This document shows, one piece after another, positions 7,469-14,718 of a stretch of 14,803 nucleotides of DNA. Each line of letters opens with the position of its first letter. Positions within the stretch are counted from its first letter, which is position 1. The stretch is from Clostridia bacterium. GTDB taxonomy: Bacteria; Bacillota; Clostridia; Peptostreptococcales; Anaerovoracaceae. Location: positions 1 to 14,803 of the forward strand of contig CAAFTW010000047.1 in NCBI GenBank assembly GCA_900766045.1. The letters are read 5' to 3'. The notes beneath the pieces are model-generated. The model was not told the origin of the DNA and did not search any database. It was given only the letters and a program-made list of their open reading frames with translations. The translations under genes and the position numbers were made by a program.

Positions 7469-8107
7469 ATGGAAAAGAATGAGGAAAAACCCTCTCAGGA
7501 GGGCGGCCAGGAACTGCGGGATGCCGGATATCTGGTGCTGTTCTGGGAGTTTTTCAAGCTGGGCATTATGACGATCGGAGGCGGAATGGCGATGATTCCG
7601 CAGATGCAGGCGATCATGGTGGAGAAAAATCACTGGGTCAGAGAAGACGACATCATCGACTGTATCGCAGTCAGCCAGAGCCTTCCTGGAGTTATCGCCA
7701 TTAACATGGCGACCTACATCGGTTTTGAGAAGAGAAAGCTGAAAGGCGCGATCGCCGCGACCATCGGGGTTCTGCTCCCGAGTCTGATTATTATCATTGC
7801 GGTGACGGAACTGCTGCACGGCATCGGCGGAAATCCCTATGTAAAGGGCGCGCTGATCGGAATCAAGGCGGCGGCAACCGGACTGATCGGATGGTCGGCT
7901 TATACGATCGCCCGCCGCGTTGTAAAGAACTGGTTCGCGGCGGCGCTGGCCATTGTGGGCTTTGTGCTGATTACCTTCTTTAATGTCAATGCGGTCTGGG
8001 TTATTCTGGGAAGCATCGTGCTGGGGCTGCTTTATTCCCGCATAACGGAGAAGAAAGCGCCGGAAAATGACGCAGAACAGAATGCGGCCGGAAGGGAGGA
8101 ACACTAA
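7469..8107 (+). CDS. Short-chain chromate-transporter (ChrA) family protein, first subunit
   Basis: This 212-residue membrane protein is one half of a two-gene CHR-family transporter. Family hallmarks are FFKLGIMTIGGGMAMIP (28-44, the FGGG-type motif) and SQSLPGVIAIN. Hydrophobic helices follow through about residue 195. The N-terminal 18 residues and the C-terminal 20 are hydrophilic and charged. The start is supported by AGGAG (7456-7460) with an 8-nt spacer. The stop codon abuts the ATG of the second chrA gene, so the two are translationally linked. In the family, short-chain pairs are encoded adjacently and act together. Chromate export is known for some members, but for most anaerobe members the natural substrate is unproven, so chromate resistance is not a safe inference. 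Confidence 0.9.
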   Translation: MEKNEEKPSQEGGQELRDAGYLVLFWEFFKLGIMTIGGGMAMIPQMQAIMVEKNHWVREDDIIDCIAVSQSLPGVIAINMATYIGFEKRKLKGAIAATIGVLLPSLIIIIAVTELLHGIGGNPYVKGALIGIKAAATGLIGWSAYTIARRVVKNWFAAALAIVGFVLITFFNVNAVWVILGSIVLGLLYSRITEKKAPENDAEQNAAGREEH

Positions 8108-8632
8108 ATGGTATACTTACTCCTTTACCTTCAGTTTGCCAAGGTCGGCCTTCTCGGATTCGGCGGCGGCCTTGCCATGCTGCCGATGATCTATCAGACA
8201 GCGCTGACTTTCGGTGCCATGTCTAAGGGCGAGTTTTCCAACCTGGTCGCGATTTCCCAGATGACGCCGGGCCCTCTGGCTGTCAATGCGGCGACCTATG
8301 TCGGCTACAATACAGCAGGCGTTTTCGGCGCCGTGGTTGCGACAATCGGCGAGGCGACTCCTTCCTTTATTCTGATTTCTCTGGTGGTAAGTCTTCTGAC
8401 GATGTTCCGGGAAAGTCCCCTGGTAGAAGGCGCGTTCAAGGGAATCCGCCCGGTTACCGCCGGTCTGATCGGATCCTCCTTCGTCCTGGTCGGCGAGAGC
8501 GTGTTTACCAGCTGGAATCCGATTCCAATCATCATCTGCGCGGCCACCGTGTTCATGATCGGAAAATTGAAGTGGAGCCCGATTACCATCATGGTTATCT
8601 GCGGCATTGCCGGTGCCTTTCTATGCCATTAG
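8108..8632 (+). CDS. Short-chain chromate-transporter (ChrA) family protein, second subunit
   Basis: This 174-residue membrane protein is the partner of the gene just before it. It has the matching repeat hallmarks KVGLLGFGGGLAMLP (12-26) and SQMTPGPLAVNAATYVGY, then hydrophobic segments to the C-terminus. The two proteins are homologous to each other and equal the two halves of a long ChrA protein. The ATG follows the previous stop with no gap, and GGGAGGA (8094-8100) lies within the end of the first gene, spaced 7 nt. There is no obvious intrinsic terminator after the stop. The next gene has its own promoter. Confidence 0.9.
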   Translation: MVYLLLYLQFAKVGLLGFGGGLAMLPMIYQTALTFGAMSKGEFSNLVAISQMTPGPLAVNAATYVGYNTAGVFGAVVATIGEATPSFILISLVVSLLTMFRESPLVEGAFKGIRPVTAGLIGSSFVLVGESVFTSWNPIPIIICAATVFMIGKLKWSPITIMVICGIAGAFLCH

Positions 8633-8651
8633 AGGTAAATTTATCAGATTG

Positions 8652-8681
8652 TTGAAGAATCCGCGGCTGACAGGGTATAAT
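8652..8681 (+). promoter_or_regulatory. Promoter of the cyclophilin gene
   Basis: TTGAAG (8652-8657), an 18-bp spacer and a perfect TATAAT (8676-8681), with predicted initiation near 8688 and a leader of about 70 nt. It may also serve cysS and following genes. Confidence 0.65.
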
Positions 8682-8759
8682 AATACGACGTGGGTTAACT
8701 GCGGCAAAAAATAAAGAGCAAGATTAGAAATAGAATATAAACGACTTGGAGGAAATGAG

Positions 8760-9239
8760 ATGAAGAAAGTAACGATTACGATGGAAAACGGCGGCGTCAT
8801 GACCGGAGAACTGTATGAAGACATTGCGCCGATCACCGTTGAGAATTTTGAGAAGCTGGCAAAAAGCGGATTCTATGACGGCCTGACCTTCCACCGCGTC
8901 ATTCCGGGATTCATGATTCAGGGCGGCGACCCGGACGGAACCGGAGCAGGCGGCCCGGGATATTCCATTAAGGGTGAGTTTTCCGCAAACGGTGTAAAGA
9001 ATGACCTGAAGCACACTACCGGAGTCCTGTCCATGGCCAGAACCATGGATCCGAATTCCGCAGGCTCCCAGTTCTTCATCATGGTTGCAGATGCACCGCA
9101 TCTGGACGGACAGTATGCCGCATTCGGAAAGATCACAGAAGGCATGGACGTTGCCCAGGAAATCGCGAACGTTCCGAGAAGCATGTGGAACGATAAGCCG
9201 GAAGAGCCGGTCGTAATCAAGACGATTACAGTTGAGTAA
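8760..9239 (+). CDS. Cyclophilin-type peptidyl-prolyl cis-trans isomerase
   Basis: This 159-residue single-domain cyclophilin assists folding by isomerising Xaa-Pro bonds. The catalytic region FHRVIPGFMIQGGDP (44-58) has the key Arg46 and Gln54. GSQFFIM (102-108) and HLDGQYAAFGKI (114-125) complete the active site. Tyr119 replaces the Trp that confers high cyclosporin affinity in eukaryotic members, as is common in bacteria. There is no signal peptide, so it is cytoplasmic. GGAGG (8748-8752) with a 7-nt spacer fixes the start. It lies 36 nt upstream of cysS, and cotranscription is likely. Confidence 0.95.
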   Translation: MKKVTITMENGGVMTGELYEDIAPITVENFEKLAKSGFYDGLTFHRVIPGFMIQGGDPDGTGAGGPGYSIKGEFSANGVKNDLKHTTGVLSMARTMDPNSAGSQFFIMVADAPHLDGQYAAFGKITEGMDVAQEIANVPRSMWNDKPEEPVVIKTITVE

Positions 9240-9275
9240 TTAGAAGAACAGACCGCAAGGAGTGAGACATTAGAG

Positions 9276-10676
9276 ATGAAAATATATAACACACTGACCA
9301 GAAAGAAAGAAGAATTCAAGCCGATTCACGAGGGTGAGGCGCTGATCTATTCCTGCGGACCGACGGTATATAACTATATTCACATCGGAAACGCGCGTCC
9401 GATCGTCGTTTTTGATACCTTCCGCAAGTATCTTCAGTTCCGCGGCTATAAGGTAAAGTTCGTGCAGAACTTCACCGATGTGGATGATAAGATTATCCGC
9501 AAGGCCAAGGAAGAAGGCATTGCTGCCATGGACGTTGCAGAGAAGTACATTAAGGAGTATTTCGAAGATGTTCAGGCGATGAACGTGACGAAGGCCGACG
9601 TTCATCCGAGAGTTTCCGAGCATATTCCGGACATCATCGCGTTCATCCAGACTCTGATCGACAAAGGGTACGCGTATGAGGCCGACGGGGATGTCTACTT
9701 CAGCACCCGCAAGGCAAAAGGCTACGGAAAGCTTTCCGGACAGAATATCGACGACCTGGAGGCCGGCGCACGTATCGCCATCGGCGAAGTAAAGAAGGAT
9801 CCTCTTGACTTTGCCCTTTGGAAAGCCCGCAAGGAAGAAAGTGAAATCGCATGGGAATCCCCGTGGGGCATGGGCCGTCCGGGATGGCATATCGAGTGCT
9901 CCACGATGGCAAAAAAGCACCTGGGCGACACCATCGACGTTCACTGCGGCGGACAGGATCTGATGTTCCCGCATCATGAGAATGAAATCGCGCAGTCCGA
10001 GTGCTGCAACGGCGTTCCGTTCGCGCACTACTGGATGCATAACGCGTATATTACGATGAATAACGTGAAGATGTCCAAGTCCAAGGGAAATTTCATGACC
10101 GTCCGCGAGATCAGAAAGAAATATGATGGAGAAGTCATCCGTTTCTTCCTGCTGTCCGGCCAGTACAGAAACCCGATCGACTACAGCGATGAGCTGATGG
10201 AGCAGTCAGAGGCAGGTCTTCAGCGCATGAGAAACTGCAAGGAAAACCTCGAGTACCTGCAGAAAACAGGAAAAGACGGCGAGATGAACGCAGACGAGCA
10301 GAAAGTCGCTGATGATTTCCCGAAGTACAACGAGGAATTCTGCGAGGTTATGGATGATGATCTGAATACTGCAGACGGCATCAGCACCGTATTTGAGCTG
10401 GTTTCCGCCATCAACTCCGTAAACAGCGCAGACAGCACCAAAGCCTTTGCAGAGGCCGCGGAAGAGCAGCTGATGAGATACTGCGATGTTCTGGGACTCC
10501 TGCAGCAGGATCAGCAGGAGAAGATCGATCCGGAAGTGAAGAAACTCGTAGAAGAGCGTCAGGAAGCCCGCAAGGCGAAGAACTTTGCCCGCGCGGATGA
10601 AATCAGAGATCAGCTGAAGGAAATGGGAATCACCCTGAAGGATACCCCGCAGGGCGTGCAGATCATTAAAGACTAA
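9276..10676 (+). CDS. cysS: Cysteinyl-tRNA synthetase
   Basis: This 466-residue class I monomeric synthetase charges tRNA-Cys. The HIGH signature appears as HIGN (36-39) and the KMSKS loop as KMSKS (265-269). The zinc ligands that select cysteine are present: Cys27, Cys208, His233 and Glu237 (the last two in FPHHENEIAQ). The C-terminal helical part ends with RQEARKAKNFARADEIRDQL and DTPQG, as is typical. Length is normal. AAGGAG (9257-9262) lies 13 nt before the ATG, a long spacer, but the start matches the family N-terminus. No T-box element was seen upstream. cysS followed by mrnC is a conserved Firmicutes pair. Confidence 0.97.
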   Translation: MKIYNTLTRKKEEFKPIHEGEALIYSCGPTVYNYIHIGNARPIVVFDTFRKYLQFRGYKVKFVQNFTDVDDKIIRKAKEEGIAAMDVAEKYIKEYFEDVQAMNVTKADVHPRVSEHIPDIIAFIQTLIDKGYAYEADGDVYFSTRKAKGYGKLSGQNIDDLEAGARIAIGEVKKDPLDFALWKARKEESEIAWESPWGMGRPGWHIECSTMAKKHLGDTIDVHCGGQDLMFPHHENEIAQSECCNGVPFAHYWMHNAYITMNNVKMSKSKGNFMTVREIRKKYDGEVIRFFLLSGQYRNPIDYSDELMEQSEAGLQRMRNCKENLEYLQKTGKDGEMNADEQKVADDFPKYNEEFCEVMDDDLNTADGISTVFELVSAINSVNSADSTKAFAEAAEEQLMRYCDVLGLLQQDQQEKIDPEVKKLVEERQEARKAKNFARADEIRDQLKEMGITLKDTPQGVQIIKD

Positions 10677-10717
10677 AACCGAGAGAAAGATCGATAATAA
10701 AGGAGAAACACAGCAGC

Positions 10718-11245
10718 ATGACAGAAGAACAGATGCAGAGCAGTCAGACGGAAACCGGCACCGGAAATCCGGGGAAAGCGGAGAGCGGCAGCCGGAAAAA
10801 CGCAGAAACACCGAAAGAAGGCGGAAAATCCGTTTCGATTCTGTCTGCCAACACGACAGCCCTCGCCTATCTGGGCGATGCTGTCTATGAAGTGTTTATC
10901 CGTGAATATGTGCTGAAAGACGGCGGCGTGCACGTCGACCGGCTGAATAAAAAGGCGATTCAGTTCGTCCGGGCCGACAGTCAGGCGGCGATCGTCCGTG
11001 AAATGATTGAAACGGGCTTCCTGACCGATGAAGAGGAAGGCCTGGTAAAACGCGGACGCAACCACACCAACACCTCCCGGCCCCGCGGCTCCTCGCCGAT
11101 GCAGTATAAGTGGGCGACCGGATTCGAGGCGCTGATCGGTTATCTGTATCAGGCCGGTCTTCGGGACCGTCTGGAGGAAGTCATTTCCCGCGCAGTGGAA
11201 ATCGGCGAACGCCAGCAGAAAGAAGGCAGAGGAAGCGGAAAATAG
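10718..11245 (+). CDS. mrnC: Mini-ribonuclease III (23S rRNA 3' maturation)
   Basis: This 175-residue protein is an RNase III catalytic domain without a dsRNA-binding domain. In Bacillus the enzyme trims the 23S rRNA precursor. The catalytic signature is AYLGDAVYEVFIR with Asp54 and Glu58. The second half of the site is in FEALIGYLY with Glu138. The domain occupies about 40-166. The first 39 residues are hydrophilic and low-complexity (Gln, Ser, Thr, Gly, Glu), and the C-terminus is also charged. This makes the protein longer than most homologues of about 130-145 residues. The Shine-Dalgarno AGGAG (10701-10705) is 12 nt from the ATG, somewhat far. No better-placed start exists downstream, so I keep the extension. 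Confidence 0.93.
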   Translation: MTEEQMQSSQTETGTGNPGKAESGSRKNAETPKEGGKSVSILSANTTALAYLGDAVYEVFIREYVLKDGGVHVDRLNKKAIQFVRADSQAAIVREMIETGFLTDEEEGLVKRGRNHTNTSRPRGSSPMQYKWATGFEALIGYLYQAGLRDRLEEVISRAVEIGERQQKEGRGSGK

Positions 11246-11273
11246 ACCGCGCGTCTGAACGCAGAGCAGGTAC

Positions 11274-11324
11274 GGAGGCCGGCGGGCCCGGCAGCGATGC
11301 CGGTTCCTTGTCCGGTCTCCTTTT
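11274..11324 (+). terminator. Possible terminator after mrnC
   Basis: GGAGGCCGG (11274-11282) pairs with CCGGTCTCC (11312-11320) over 9 bp, including one G-U. TTTT follows (11321-11324). The loop contains a competing inner hairpin, CCGGC/GCCGG. The short T-run makes it weak, so thyA may be reached by partial read-through. I saw no clear promoter before thyA. Confidence 0.45.
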
Positions 11325-11350
11325 GTCTGAAGCATAGGAAAGGATAAAGA

Positions 11351-12181
11351 ATGAGTTATGCAGATAAATTGTTCGTAAAGATGTGCCAGGACATCCTGGA
11401 TCACGGATTCTCGACAGAAGGCCAGAAAGTCCGTCCGCACTGGGAAGACGGCAGCAAGGCCTACACGATCAAACAGTTCGGCGTGGTGAACCGCTACGAT
11501 CTGTCTAAGGAGTTCCCTGCGCTGACCCTGCGCCGCACCGCCATCAAGTCAGCCGTCGAGGAGATGCTCTGGATCTGGCAGAAGAAGTCGAACAACGTGC
11601 ACGATCTGAAGACCAGAATCTGGGATGCCTGGGCGGATGACAGCGGCTCCATCGGCAAGGCTTACGGCTATCAGCTGGGCGTGAAATATCAATTTAAACA
11701 GGGTGAGATGGATCAGGTGGACAATGTGCTCTACCTGCTGAAAAACGAGCCGTATTCCCGCCGGATTATGACCAATATTTATAATTTCTCCGATCTGCAG
11801 GAGATGGGACTGGAACCGTGCGCATACAGCATGACCTTCAATGTGACGGGCAAGCACCTGAACGCAATTCTGAACCAGCGCTCCCAGGACATTCTGGCGG
11901 CGAACAACTGGAATGTCGTCCAGTACGCGGTTCTGGTCATGATGCTGGCGCAGGTCTGCGGATTCCAGCCTGGTGAGCTGGTGCACGTCATCGCCGACGC
12001 ACACATTTACGACCGGCACGTGGACATCATTAAAGAGCTGATTCAGCGCCCGCAGTATCCGGCGCCGAAAGTCACGCTGAATCCGGACATTCACGATTTC
12101 TACGACTTTACGCCGGACGATGTGATCGTAGAGAATTATCAGCATGGACCGCAGGTGAAGAACATTCCTGTAGCCATTTAA
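11351..12181 (+). CDS. thyA: Thymidylate synthase (ThyA type)
   Basis: This 276-residue enzyme makes dTMP from dUMP, using methylene-THF as carbon and hydride donor and releasing dihydrofolate. The nucleophile is Cys157 in LEPCAYSM. The phosphate-binding Arg137/Arg138 (SRRIM) and RSQD (177-180) are present, as are Asn188 and the dUMP-contacting His218/Tyr220 (AHIYDRH). The sequence resembles the Bacillus/phage phi3T ThyA subgroup (MLWIWQKKSN, NPDIHDFYDF) more than the E. coli type. AAAGGA (11339-11344) with a 6-nt spacer supports the start. folA follows 69 nt downstream, supplying the reductase this reaction needs. The position between mrnC and rlmB is where I recall the flavin enzyme thyX in clostridia. 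Confidence 0.96.
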   Translation: MSYADKLFVKMCQDILDHGFSTEGQKVRPHWEDGSKAYTIKQFGVVNRYDLSKEFPALTLRRTAIKSAVEEMLWIWQKKSNNVHDLKTRIWDAWADDSGSIGKAYGYQLGVKYQFKQGEMDQVDNVLYLLKNEPYSRRIMTNIYNFSDLQEMGLEPCAYSMTFNVTGKHLNAILNQRSQDILAANNWNVVQYAVLVMMLAQVCGFQPGELVHVIADAHIYDRHVDIIKELIQRPQYPAPKVTLNPDIHDFYDFTPDDVIVENYQHGPQVKNIPVAI

Positions 12182-12250
12182 TTTCTGCGGCAAAAGACAC
12201 ACGCGCAAGGAGAAGCCCGGCAGCGCCGCGGCGGAAAAGGAGAAAGACGC

Positions 12251-12739
12251 ATGCAGATGATTGCAGCGGCAGACGCACAGTGGGGAATCGGATACAAAGG
12301 GGACCTGCTCTGCAGCCTGCACAAGGACATGAAATACTTTAAAGAGAAAACCAGCGGCCACACCGTCGTCATGGGACGTGCGACGCTGGAAAGCCTCCCG
12401 CACAAGCGCGGACTGCCAAAGCGCAGAAACATCGTGCTGACTACGCGGGGAAATTATGAGCCGGAACGCGCAGAAGTGGTGCATTCCATCCCGCAGCTGA
12501 TGGAGGCGCTGGGAGATGAGGCAGACGAGGCGTTCGTCATCGGAGGAGCAAAGGTATATGAGGAGCTCCTGCCCTATTGCGACATCTGCTGGATTACCAG
12601 AATCGGAAAGACTTTTACCGCAGACCGTCATCTTCTGGATCTGGATGAGGATGACGCGTTTCAGATTACCTGGGAAAGTGAAGAAATGGAGGAAGACGGG
12701 ATTTCATACCGTTTTGTAAAATATGAGCGGAAGAAATAA
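12251..12739 (+). CDS. folA: Dihydrofolate reductase
   Basis: This 162-residue enzyme reduces dihydrofolate to tetrahydrofolate with NADPH, recycling the product of the ThyA reaction. The N-terminus MQMIAAADAQWGIG is typical. The catalytic acid is Asp26 (HKDMKYF). The cofactor-binding VVMGRATLES (39-48) and FVIGGAKVY (95-103) motifs are present. At the position of the usual substrate-pocket Trp (E. coli Trp22) there is Cys21. I recall that clostridial enzymes often have Val there, so this is a variant of a known theme. His24 also replaces the usual Pro. AAAAGGAG (12235-12242) is 8 nt from the start. The last 17 nt overlap rlmB. Confidence 0.94.
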   Translation: MQMIAAADAQWGIGYKGDLLCSLHKDMKYFKEKTSGHTVVMGRATLESLPHKRGLPKRRNIVLTTRGNYEPERAEVVHSIPQLMEALGDEADEAFVIGGAKVYEELLPYCDICWITRIGKTFTADRHLLDLDEDDAFQITWESEEMEEDGISYRFVKYERKK

Positions 12740-13808
12740 CTACAGCGGCCGCGGAGAGCGCGGCGGAAGAAGAAACGAGAAGAGAAGCGGCGGATACGGA
12801 AGACAGGAAGCGTATGGCAGAGGCGGACGCTCAGACAGAAGGGGCGGAAAACGCTCCGGAGCCTCTGGATATGACCGCAGAGGCCGTGACGGAGACGACC
12901 GACGCGGATATAAAAGCCGGGGGAAGAATGACCGCTATGAAAAGCCGGGCCGTTCAAAGAACAGCCGCGGCGGGCGCGGAGAATCCGCGGAAAGAAGAGA
13001 AACCCGCGGCTTCACGGAATTTAACCGGGAAGCGGATTTTCAGAGAGATCACGAGAGCGGAAGCGAGATGATTTTCGGAAGAAATCCGGTAACGGAAGCG
13101 CTGAAGAGCGGACGCAGCATGGAAAAGATTCTAGTGCAGGACACAAGCGGCGGATCGGTCGGAAGAATCCTGTCCCTGGCCAATGAAAACGGCGTTCTGG
13201 TGCAGAAAGTCAGTAAGCAGATGCTGGACCATCTGGCAGAAGGTGCGGCGCATCAGGGTGTTGCGGCACATGTTTCTGCTCATGAATACGCCAGTGTGGA
13301 AGACATTCTGGCACGGGCGGAAGAACGCGGCGAAGATCCGTTCATCATCATTCTGGACGGCATCGAGGATCCGCATAATCTGGGTGCGATCATGAGAAGC
13401 GCAGAATGTGCCGGCGCTCACGGGGTCATCATCCAGAAGAGAAGGGCCGTCGGCCTGACACAGACGGTTGCCAAGGCATCGGCAGGCGCGATTGAATACA
13501 TGCCGTGCGCCAGAGTGACCAATATCTCCCGCACTATTGAAGAATTGAAAGAGAAGAATGTCTGGGTCTATGCCTGCGACATGGACGGACAGAATTATAC
13601 GAAGCAGGACCTCACCGGACCAATTGCCATTGTGATCGGTGCAGAGGGCGCGGGAATCGCGGAAAATGTCAAAAAGAAGTGCGACGGGGTCGTTTCACTT
13701 CCGATGCTCGGACACATTACATCACTGAATGCTTCGAATGCGGCTGCCATTTTGATGTATGAGATAAGGAGACAGAGAGATGCGCAGAATCCTGCCGGAG
13801 AAAATTAA
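12723..13808 (+). CDS. rlmB: SpoU/TrmH-family 23S rRNA 2'-O-methyltransferase with Arg/Gly-rich extension
   Basis: This 361-residue protein has a normal RlmB core at residues 116-361, preceded by about 115 residues of Arg/Gly-rich low-complexity sequence. The core starts MIFGRNPVTEAL (substrate-binding domain). It has the three SPOUT motifs: LDGIEDPHNLGAIMRSAE (from 211), VIGAEGAGI (304-312) and LPMLGHITSLNASNA (326-340). The likely reaction is Gm2251-type methylation of 23S rRNA. The start at 12723 overlaps the folA end by 17 nt and has no good Shine-Dalgarno sequence, so it would depend on translational coupling. An ATG at 13068 would give the bare core, but its upstream sequence is no better. 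The extension frame is open throughout with an RGG/GR pattern like RNA-binding tails. Its presence is seen; its use as RNA-binding is inferred. Confidence 0.92.
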   Translation: MSGRNNYSGRGERGGRRNEKRSGGYGRQEAYGRGGRSDRRGGKRSGASGYDRRGRDGDDRRGYKSRGKNDRYEKPGRSKNSRGGRGESAERRETRGFTEFNREADFQRDHESGSEMIFGRNPVTEALKSGRSMEKILVQDTSGGSVGRILSLANENGVLVQKVSKQMLDHLAEGAAHQGVAAHVSAHEYASVEDILARAEERGEDPFIIILDGIEDPHNLGAIMRSAECAGAHGVIIQKRRAVGLTQTVAKASAGAIEYMPCARVTNISRTIEELKEKNVWVYACDMDGQNYTKQDLTGPIAIVIGAEGAGIAENVKKKCDGVVSLPMLGHITSLNASNAAAILMYEIRRQRDAQNPAGEN

Positions 13809-14424
13809 TCTGGAAAAACTGAATGATGAGCAGCTTGCTGCGCTTTCCCAGATGAACATCGCCAGATCACGCCAGGCAGAAGAGATTCTGCTGCGGCGCT
13901 ATAAAGATCTGGTGCGCCGCGTTTCACAGCGTTACTTTATCGAAGGCGCAGATAAAGAAGATGTGATTCAGGAGGGAATGATCGGAGCGATGAAAGCGGT
14001 CCGGGATTTTGATCCCGACGCCGGCGCGTCCTTTAAGAGTTTTGCGCAGCTCTGCATCAGCCGGCAGCTTGTATCGGCTATCCGTCATGCTGCCCGGAAG
14101 AAAAACGCGATCCTGAGTGAGTCCATTTCCCTCAATCATTCGGCGGATCCCAAGCAGGAGCACGGGCCGACGCTGGAGGAGACGATTGCGGCAGCAGACA
14201 GCGATCCTGCGGTGCAGCTGTTTTTAAACGATCTGGAGTTTTTTCTGCAGAATGACGGAAACTCTTTATTCAGTCCTCTGGAAAAAGAGATCTGGGAAGA
14301 GATGAAAAACGGCGGAACATCGCGGGAAATCGCGGAGCGGGTCGGGCGGCCGGTAAAGGTCGTGGATAATACGATTCAGAGAGTGCGGAAAAAGATCCAT
14401 AAGTACCTGAAGGATTCGGAATAG
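13780..14424 (+). CDS. sigH: RNA polymerase sigma factor, SigH (sigma-30) family
   Basis: This 214-residue sigma-70-family factor is close to Bacillus SigH in length and motifs. Region 2 is visible as RYKDLVRRVSQRYFIEGADKEDVIQEG-type sequence (from 40) with MIGAMKAVRDFD and SFKSFAQLCISRQLVSAIR. Region 4.2 is the helix-turn-helix TSREIAERVGRPVKVVDNT (180-198). In spore formers SigH drives transition-state and early sporulation genes and also competence. In non-sporulating relatives its role is less clear, so sporulation cannot be concluded from this gene alone. AAGGAG (13766-13771) with an 8-nt spacer fixes the start, which overlaps the rlmB end by 29 nt. A yacP-like gene that I recall between rlmB and sigH in several Firmicutes is absent here. 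Confidence 0.93.
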   Translation: MRRILPEKINLEKLNDEQLAALSQMNIARSRQAEEILLRRYKDLVRRVSQRYFIEGADKEDVIQEGMIGAMKAVRDFDPDAGASFKSFAQLCISRQLVSAIRHAARKKNAILSESISLNHSADPKQEHGPTLEETIAAADSDPAVQLFLNDLEFFLQNDGNSLFSPLEKEIWEEMKNGGTSREIAERVGRPVKVVDNTIQRVRKKIHKYLKDSE

Positions 14425-14463
14425 GGAATCGGAACAGGGAATAAGAATAACGGCCGGACAGGG

Positions 14464-14487
14464 ACGGTACCGGATGGACGGTGCCGT
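14464..14487 (+). terminator. Hairpin after sigH, doubtful terminator
   Basis: ACGGTACCG (14464-14472) and CGGTGCCGT (14479-14487) pair over 9 bp with one wobble and a 6-nt loop, 40 nt past the sigH stop. The following bases are mixed rather than a T-run, so intrinsic termination is uncertain. A new promoter follows. Confidence 0.35.
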
Positions 14488-14564
14488 TACTCCTTGCCCG
14501 GGCGGGTTTTGTCCGCGGAATAGGCCGTCAAAAAAGATATTATCCGCAGAAAGTAGAAAAGAGT

Positions 14565-14593
14565 TTGACAAGTGCAGGGAAACATAGTAAGAT
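14565..14593 (+). promoter_or_regulatory. Promoter of the tRNA-Thr/tuf unit
   Basis: A perfect TTGACA (14565-14570), a 17-bp spacer and TAAGAT (14588-14593). Predicted initiation is near 14600, only a few bases before the tRNA. Confidence 0.75.
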
Positions 14594-14607
14594 AATCTGC
14601 GTAATAG

Positions 14608-14684
<77 letters not shown>

Positions 14685-14718
14685 ATTTTTTTGTAGTTAC
14701 TGTAAAGGAGTATGAGAA

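Noticed and set aside
11549..12631. 360-codon minus-strand frame across thyA and folA
   Set aside because: It is antisense to two clear enzymes and has no recognisable motifs.
12814..13071. 85-codon frame within the rlmB extension
   Set aside because: It is out of frame with rlmB; the rlmB frame joins directly to the conserved core and gives the Arg/Gly pattern, so the other frame is probably a shadow.
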